DNA of 64,000 nucleotides from Pyrus communis (Eukaryota; Streptophyta; Magnoliopsida; Rosales; Rosaceae), in contig NC_084815.1 of the NCBI RefSeq assembly GCF_963583255.1, positions 9,037,724-9,101,723 of the forward strand. Direction: 5' to 3'. Position 1 is the first letter of the stretch; the number at the start of each line of letters is the position of its first letter. Shown one piece after another: positions 57,479 through 64,000 of the stretch. The position numbers were made by a program, and so were the translations under genes. The notes below the pieces were generated by a model. The model was given only the letters and a program-made list of their open reading frames with translations, made no database searches and was not told the origin of the DNA.

Positions 57479-58169
57479 ATTTTCATGTAGATTTATATTC
57501 ATGTGGAACAAAAAAGAGTAGAGAAATAAACAAAACGTACAACAAATATATATTGTACCACCCCTGGCAAGTTGAAGATTCAAGAATAATAGAATGTACG
57601 GCACAATTCATTTTTGTTGGCTTACTATTACGTTTCTATGTGCATTTTTTAGTATACAGTTGTTTTTTCATGAGCCGTAGAGTGCTACATGATAACAAAA
57701 TGAAAAATGGAAGTATAAAGATGAGTGGAGGAAGGATGATGGAAGAAATGTATACGACGAAATGGTACACTGCATGAAAACTAGAAATCAAAATTGGAAA
57801 ACATTTGAAGTTGTTTTCGGTTTCAAGTTTTTCTCTCGTGCAATCTCCTCTTGTTGTCGTCTCGTTGTCTTGTATGAGGTAGGTCTCACATAACATTGGT
57901 AGTTTACCTTAGCTTGGCTTGCAAGGTTGTTGAGGAACACATAACCAAAGTAGCAAGTATGATCAAATGTTTTGGAATTTCATTCTTCACACTTGATATC
58001 AAGACGGAAAACTTAACAGAATACCAATTTCAGCAAATGTTAGAGAGAAGAATATTTAGAATGCAAACTTCTAACTGTAACGTTGCAATTCTGTCTAGGG
58101 TATGCTAAAGATTGAAGAGAAATGAGAATCGGGTTAATCGTGTGTTCAAGAAACTCTCATTATGCATGG
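57479..58169. other. 3' region of the SDR gene and intergenic stretch
   Basis: The 3' UTR probably starts at 57479. AATAAA occurs at about 57524-57529 ('agaaataaacaa') and could be the poly(A) signal. No other gene seen. Confidence 0.5.
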
Positions 58170-58626
58170 AGTGGCGTCAGCCTCTGCTTCTAAATCTTGT
58201 ATTTCCTTCTTCTCGACAAGAAGGTTGTCTGTCTTTTGCAGCGCTTCATTATCGTACTCGGCTTGCTCTTCCATCATTCTTAGTTGCTGGAGTGCTTCCA
58301 TATGGAGCACTCCCTTCTTCTCTTGCAGTCTTGTAATCATGGCCATTGTTTGATCTGAAGCGATTGTAGAAGCATTTCTTTCTTCCTCCAACTCCTCATA
58401 CAAAGCGCTTGGTGATTGCTCAAGCCCTCAAGTAGCAGATAACTGTGACAGCAAGACCTTCAAATCTTCCCCAACTTTCGAAGAGTCCTTCCCAATCCAT
58501 TTTTCTGCAACCACACCAGAAAAATGCCTTCCTTTACTAACAACCAGAAGCTTATAAGTGTCACTAAGATCTAGACACCCGATGCTCATTTTAATTTTGC
58601 TTTTTGGTTCTTCTAGAAAACCTTTA
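58170..58626 (-). pseudogene. GTD-binding (DUF593, MYOB-type myosin receptor) gene fragment
   Basis: On the minus strand, 58626-58428 reads SKIKMSIGCLDLSDTYKLLV ... EDLKVLLSQLSAT, and after one TGA codon the same frame continues LEQSPSALYEELEEERNAST ... MAMITRLQEKKGVLHMEALQ ... IQDLEAEAD. The second part is the start of the GTD-binding coiled coil, which in plant MYOB proteins binds myosin XI globular tails on vesicles. In intact relatives a long stretch lies between these two parts; here they nearly touch, so a large internal segment is gone. Both ends are missing. The upstream end abuts a MITE at 58627. Confidence 0.75.
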
Positions 58627-59582
58627 GGGGGGCGTTTGTTTGCCCTCACTAACTGTCATTGGACTAGACTGGACTAACTATTAGTCCAGTCCGGTGTTTG
58701 TTATCATGCGGGACCAGTCTTAATGAGACTAGCCCGAACTTGCCTACACTAAAGGCTTCACTAAGAGGTCTTAGTGAGGCCCCCCAAAAACTACGGGATT
58801 GCTAGTCCCGTCTCCCTCTTCTGCAAGTAGCATCGTGCGAACCCTCCCCCGCGCCTTTTCGTCACTGTGTCTGCTAGAAAACTCACCTTCACCTCTCTAA
58901 AACAGATGTCAAAAGTCATAGAAGATATTCCATTGAAGATTGACCTTCATATCTCTCTACAAAAACCAAGAACGGAAAAAAAGGGAAAAAAAATTCAATT
59001 CTTGCACAATCAGCAAAGAAATCAAGAAGGAAGAAAATAAGGGAATCTATAGTTCTCTGCGCACTCCCAACACCTCATCACGCTCAGTTCAAGAACCAAG
59101 TCGTATATGGGTTCAACCACGACCTCAGTGGAGATAGAGAGGTTGGGGATTTTAAGTGAATTTTTGGGGTGGGGGATGAGATGGGTTTGTGGGAAGAGGA
59201 GGTGAGGAAGATTGAGGATTTTAGTTGCATCGTTGGTGAGGCAAATGGAGACTCTTTGCCATCACTTTGGTTGCATCGCTTGTTTGGGTTAGAGAGAGAC
59301 GGTGGGAGGGAGAGAAAGGGCCGGTGGGTGGGAGGGACAAAAATGGGGAAAAAGGGAAAGGGGGATGGAGAGGCGAAAAGTTACTGGGATTGGAGAGATG
59401 ATTCTAAAAAAAAAAAAAGGAAAAAGATAAAGTAAAAATAAAATATTAATTTAATATAAAATATTTTAATATTGCAATCCTGTTTCTTAGTCCGACACTG
59501 CACCAAACGCTTCACTAAGCTAGTCCAGCTTAGTCCTTGCAGCTAGTCTAGTCTAAGATAGTCCGATGCAACAAACACACCC
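58627..59582. mobile_element. PIF/Harbinger-type MITE, 956 bp
   Basis: Ends 'ggggggcgtttgtttgc' and, on the other strand, 'gggtgtgtttgttgc' form short imperfect TIRs, with rich subterminal 'gtccagt/actagtc' repeats. TTA flanks both sides (58624-58626, 59583-59585), the usual duplication of this superfamily. No transposase. The internal ORF at 59169-59435 is purine-rich and does not look like a protein. Confidence 0.72.
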
Positions 59583-59585
59583 TTA

Positions 59586-60322
59586 ATGTTATATTAGTAC
59601 TTCTATATCAATTTTTAGTTATAATTATAGTAAATTTAAAAGGTGGTTATAATTCTATTTGGGGTCCAAATTTTAGTTATTTTTCCAAATTTTCCGAATT
59701 TAACATGATGGATTGGATTGTGTTGAATCCCTATTGAAATTGACGCAAACTAAGCATGCTATATTTCCAATTTCCGTCGACTGGCCACAAGAAGTAAGGA
59801 TACGATGAATCAATGTTTGATCAAAAAAGAAACGAGGCAGGCATGATGTAGCTGACGTACGGTGGAAAGGTTGACCTTAAGTAACGTTTGTTGTGCTTAA
59901 GTGTTGATGTAGCTGCACTACATACTCGAACTCACTTGTTTGCCATTTCTTCCTTTGGGGAGGTGGAGGGTTACAGAGTCTGATGATCCAGTTGGAATTC
60001 CCAAAATGTTTGTCAATAACAAGCAATGGTTAAAATTCAAGTTAAAGTTTGATAAAGTGGCAAAACATTTCCTACTCCAAAATAGTTATCCTATACCATT
60101 ATAAGGTTGCACAGACATGGACACGGATATGGCGACACTGCGACAGGAACATGACAAATCTTAAAAAATAGGACACGGACACATTGTTTAAAATATAATA
60201 AATTTATAGTAAATATTGCACATATTAAAAATAATATTGTGGATCATAATATAATAAAATAATCGTGTTTATCAAATTCATTCATTATACATAATAACTA
60301 AAATAACACAAAACATAATAAC
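59586..60322. other. Intergenic, possible TIR-like end
   Basis: No gene seen. Around 60110-60185 'acatggacacggatatggcg' and 'ggacacggacacattg' resemble the GTGTCGGACAC-type ends of some plant DNA elements. Related words occur inverted near 63512-63562, which would bracket the Cassandra and the chromovirus LTR. Confidence 0.35.
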
Positions 60323-60378
60323 TGTGACATCCCACATCGCCTAGGGGAGTGATCCTTATATGTATATTCCCATCCCTA

Positions 60379-60503
60379 CCTAGCACGAGGCCTTTTGGGA
60401 GCTCACTGGCTTCGGGTTCCGTAGGAACTCCGAAGTTAAGCGAGAAGGGGGCTAGAGCAATCCCATGATGGGTGACCCACTGGGAAGTTGCTCGTGAGTT
60501 CCC
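60379..60503 (+). other. 5S rRNA-like block in Cassandra 5' LTR
   Basis: 'aactccgaagttaagcgag' (60426-60444) and 'gatgggtgacccactgggaa' (60467-60486) keep the 5S A-box and C-box layout, with the intermediate element between them. The 5' part differs from true 5S rRNA, so it may serve as a pol III-type promoter, not encode ribosomal RNA. Confidence 0.88.
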
Positions 60504-60733
60504 AAAAACAAAACCGTGAGGGAATGGTAAGCCCAAAGCGGACAATATCATGCTACGGTGGTGGAGCGGGCCCGGGAAGTGATCCGCCCCGGGCTGGGAC
60601 GTGACAATTTGGTATCAGAGCCTAACCCTGGTCGCATGTGTGCCGACGAGGACGTCGGGCCCCTAAGGGGGGTGGATTGTGACATCCCACATCGCCTAGG
60701 GGAGTGATCCTTATATATATATTCCCATCCCTA

Positions 60734-60858
60734 CCTAGCACGAGGCCTTTTGGGAGCTCACCGGTTTTAGGTTCCGTAAGAACTCCGAAGTTAAGCGAGA
60801 AGGGGGCTAGAGCAATCCCATGATGGGTGACCCACTGGGAAGTTGCTCGTGAGTTCCC
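60734..60858 (+). other. 5S rRNA-like block in Cassandra 3' LTR
   Basis: The same block as in the 5' LTR with a few changes, for example 'accggttttaggttcc' where the 5' LTR has 'actggcttcgggttcc'. The A-box word is at about 60787-60799. Confidence 0.87.
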
Positions 60859-60968
60859 AAAAACAAAACCATGAGGGAATGGTAAGCCCAAAGCGGACAA
60901 TATCATGCTACGGTGGTGGAGCGGGCTCGGGAAGTGATCCGCCCCAGGCCGGGATGTGACAATTTTGT

Positions 60969-63107
60969 TGTGACAGCCCGTTCCGGAATTTTCAAACCGT
61001 AAGGGTGAAATGACGATTTTACCCCTAGTGTGATTTTTTTTCGTTGTGTGGTTGTTTTTGGATTGTTGTTGGCTGGTTATGGACTACACACATTTCCCCA
61101 CACACACCCTTACCTTTCCCTGCCTTGCACCCCCTGTCCCGAGCCTTTTTCTTCCCTATTTCCTATCCCATTTGTACGGACATACCTAGAAACCCTCCAA
61201 ATCTTCACAGATCGAAGAAACAAAGTATATATTCTTGCTCGTGAGGTCCGTAGAAGTTCAACCATACCCATTTCAGGTAAAGATACCTTCGTTTTCACGT
61301 CGAACTCGGGATACCTCGATTTTGTCACTGTTCATGCAAACGTTAATTCTTGTGTTTTTGGGAATTTCAAGCTTGTAGGAAGCTTGGTGAGGTCCTTAGG
61401 AGGCTCGGGGTGGTTCGTTTGAAGGTTTTGGACGTCGGAATCGTGAGTTACAAGGTTGGCCGGAGTTGGTGGTGATTTCCCGGCGAGATTCCGTATGTTT
61501 TAGCACTTGAAAGTGGTATGGATTTGTTCCTCTCGTTGTAAGCTTCATTTTGGTACCAAGTTTGTGAAATTTGGTTGAAAAACGAAGAAGATATGAAGGT
61601 TTGAAATTTTCACGATTTTCCGGCGGCGCTGGAGCCTTGCCGGAGAAGACGACGGAATATTCCGTCAGTTTGGACGGAATATTCCTAACGGCGTTAACAG
61701 AATCCGTTAAAGTTAACGGAATATTCCTGACGGCGTTAACTGACGGCGTCAGCGTGCCAGGCACGTGCCTGCGCGTGGGGGCGCGTGCGACGGTGGAAAA
61801 TTTTTCTAAAAATATGGGGATGTTCCTGAGGTTGAGTAGATCACGTTGGTGTATTCATACACCCCATTTGAGCATTGTATGAGAAGTTATTTCATAAGGT
61901 TGGTTATGTGTTTTAAAATTAACGTTTTTATAGTTGTTTCGCATATAGGTGAGACCTATCCCGAGGACGAGCGCGGTCACTCGAGGCAAGGGGGTTACGA
62001 CCCTTCTACATACCAGTGAGTGGGCTTTTGGTTTTCCGTATATACCTATATACTTATGTTTTTTCCCAGAAATTGATTTGAAACGTTTATACGTTTATAT
62101 GCCATGCTTATTATTTGCCATTTATTTACGCATTATGAGTCGCATATGTTTATATATGTTTGGTGCTGCGGACACACAGGTAAGTGCTAGGTGAGTTATG
62201 ATTTATGTTTATGTTCAGTAGTGATTTGAGATGCATAGAGAGCTCATAACCTGCACCCCCGGTGTTAGTGCTCCCGCCCAGAATTGGCACAGTCCTTCAC
62301 GTGATGTTCACCTCCCGCACCACACGCTCATCTTGGATCCAAGTTAGGTGCACAGTCCTGTCGTACAGACCACTTTAGGTGGTTCCGACTCGTAGGTGAC
62401 CCGCGATTATTCGCCCAGCCTTCACGTGATCGTAGCACTTGAGCGTACTTATATTACACCCAGGCTTGTCGTACAGACCACTTTAGGTGGTTCAGACTCG
62501 TGTGCAGGTATAGTTAGTGAGATGGAGATTTGAGCTCTAGATTCAGCCGTACAGGTCACGTTAGGTGACTCCGGCTGACAGATTACATGGCATTGATTTG
62601 ACATACCTGAGCACTTACATTCTATTTAGAGGCATTTGGCATAGCATATTTTCCGAGCATGATTTATAAATATGTATGTTATATTTTCTGGGAAATATAC
62701 AGGTTTTACGGCGAGGGGTTAGAATCTTGTTTATGAAATGGTTTTTGAAAAGCTTTGTTTTTGCCCACTCACACTTTTTGTTTGCGCCCCTCCAGGTTCT
62801 AGTTGGCTAGCACTTTTGGTGGCTTCCCTGAGGATTTCCCCGGCATATCTGACAGATTATTACCAGTGTAGGACCACCTTCGGGTGTGCTTTTGTTGTGT
62901 CGTCTTCCGGACTGCATTAGGTCTTCGTGCTCTGAACTTTGTGTTCACACTTACGTTTGCACATGTATGTTATTATCTTGTGTAGAGCTGGATTTTTATT
63001 TATTCGTACTATTTTTATTATTATTCTATTAGCTTCCACACTGTGCACATGGTTATGTCACTTCCACGTGACAGCTAGCATGCCCTGATCTCGATCGGGG
63101 TGTGTCA
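60969..63107 (+). mobile_element. Solo LTR of a chromovirus-like Ty3/gypsy element
   Basis: Starts TGTGACAGCCCGTTCCGG and ends GATCGGGGTGTGTCA, 2139 bp. Its 3' third resembles 30034/49987-50378 ('tttgcccactcacactttttg', 'gcgcccctccaggtt'). No primer site or coding region follows at 63108. The 5-bp flanks (TTTGT, ATAAT) do not match. Contains GTTAAC-rich inverted repeats at about 61650-61760 and three 'accactttaggtggt'-type hairpins at 62361-62577. The 130-codon ORF at 61030-61422 has no protein features. Confidence 0.75.
62361..62577. repeat. Three spaced hairpin repeats in the chromovirus LTR
   Basis: 'cgtacagaccactttaggtg' at 62362 and 62470 recur almost exactly. A third, diverged copy at 62547-62577 keeps the fold with compensating changes ('ggtcacgttaggtgac'). 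Spacing is 108 bp and then about 77 bp. Confidence 0.8.
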
Positions 63108-64000
63108 ATAATTAAAACAATACAAGTATAATAATTAAAACAAGAAGCTAGATGGAGGCTGAAATGATTATGTGAGTCTTTTCGGCTCTCAAAAGGCGTG
63201 AATAACAATGGCTTATCACTAATTGTTCCCTTTAAAAAAGAAAAAAACAAGAAGATATATATTTACGCTCAATGACAAATTAAACAATCAACTAAAATAG
63301 AATGCAACTGGAGTGGAGGCCGTAGAGAAGAGGCTGCATCGGTTGCGAAGAGAGGAAGAGAGGGAGAAGAGAAGTGGAAGGAGGCGCATATAAGAGATTG
63401 AAGTTGAGTTAGGACGGGTTGCTTTTAGGCTTTAGTTTTTGTATTTCCAAAGTGCCCCAAATCTTTCAATGTTTTTATGTTTCCAAAATTGACTCAAAAT
63501 ATTTTTCAACCTGTGTCGGAGGCGTGTCAGAGTGTCTGACACTTCGACACTTTGGGGTTTCAGAGTGTCCGTTGAACCTAACTTAGAAGTGCAAATGATT
63601 AATCCATAAATGCCAAATCTCCTACCCCGTAAAGGCAATGACTATATAATCTGACGTATAAGAAGGACTAGATGATGAGGCCAACTTCTGTATTCTAGGG
63701 TTTTGAATAATCTCATGCAATATTATTTTTCTCATGATTCACAAAATCTTGGAACTTAATACAGGAATAATAAGGTTATTGAACTTTTGGCCTCGATTCA
63801 AACAATACATCAAAATAGACCCTGTTGCTCCAAAAATACATTTGTGAGAGCTCAAATTTGATTTAGAAATTTCGAACTTTGGCTCACTTTTCACTAGACC
63901 AAAACCTTTGAAGTTTTGCAAATGACATTTCCACTCTAAACTGCACTAAAATGGGAGAAGAAAAAATTTGAACAAGAGAGAGACGAATGAGGATCATTTT
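63108..64000. other. Right end of window, no gene recognised
   Basis: AT-rich, with 'gtgtcggaggcgtgtcagag' type words near 63512-63562 that may be one end of an old TIR element. Short ORFs only. Confidence 0.5.

Larger units (their letters stand above)
60323..60961 (+). mobile_element. Complete Cassandra TRIM retrotransposon
   Basis: Two 284-bp LTRs (60323-60606, 60678-60961) bracket a 71-bp internal region. That region holds the primer site TGGTATCAGAGC at 60610-60621 (initiator tRNA-Met) and 'cccctaaggggggtggat' as polypurine tract before 60678. No coding capacity, as expected for TRIM elements, which move with proteins supplied in trans. No matching 5-bp duplication is seen: the left flank is ATAAC and the right flank ATTTT. 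Confidence 0.92.

Noticed and set aside
60379..60503. 5S rRNA gene
   Set aside because: The 5S-like block sits inside a 284-bp LTR with a primer site, is repeated in both LTRs and lacks the canonical 5S ends; it is Cassandra.
61030..61422. 130-codon ORF
   Set aside because: Inside a chromovirus solo LTR, no domain, interrupted in related LTRs.

Overview
This is a plant nuclear window, most likely Rosaceae (apple or pear type). That is inferred from the AT-rich sequence, the GT-AG introns, Cassandra retrotransposons, Athila-type Ty3/gypsy elements primed by tRNA-Asp, and one intron-containing plant short-chain dehydrogenase gene. It contains no bacterial-type operon, CRISPR array, tRNA gene or genuine rRNA gene. 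Most of the window is retrotransposon, much of it nested.

Layout. 1-439 and 15230-16430 hold old LTR debris, split by a full-length plus-strand Athila-like element (445-15224, target duplication CGCCC). Its 5' LTR is itself split by a solo LTR (2174-4924, GCCAT). 16436-18316 is a PIF/Harbinger-like TIR element with a broken Myb/SANT-type ORF1 and striking palindromes. 18320-21150 holds small fold-back elements, an unrecognised two-exon candidate gene and a possible Helitron end. 21190-50378 is one decayed chromovirus-like element opened repeatedly. A minus-strand solo LTR (23188-25174, CCGTG) sits in its internal region. A plus-strand solo LTR (30035-49986, ACTAT) sits in its 3' LTR. That solo LTR contains a full minus-strand Athila-like element (30237-44266, ATGGA), which contains another solo LTR (33804-36126, ACCAT). 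It also contains a minus-strand non-autonomous Helitron (45477-49690). 51005-53166 is another minus-strand solo LTR (AGGGG) holding a solo Cassandra LTR (51709-51992, ATTTA).

54341-59585 is the gene-bearing part: a fold-back MITE, an apparently intact three-exon SDR gene (54770-57478), a GTD-binding/MYOB-type pseudogene fragment (minus strand, near 58170-58626) and an abutting PIF/Harbinger-type MITE (58627-59582, TTA). 60323-60961 is a complete Cassandra element with 5S-like sequence in both LTRs. It is followed within 7 bp by a chromovirus solo LTR (60969-63107).

How the parts relate. Both Athila copies have matching LTRs, a tRNA-Asp primer site, a polypurine tract and gag-pol, but both are broken. 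The plus copy has ten premature stops and two frameshifts, many of C-to-T or G-to-A type. The minus copy has short deletions, including one of about 64 nt inside reverse transcriptase. The SDR gene is the only convincing functional host gene. I found no wholly new system. The most notable features are the insertion hierarchy with target duplications, the Helitron termini, the palindrome array in the Harbinger-like element and the Cassandra copies.
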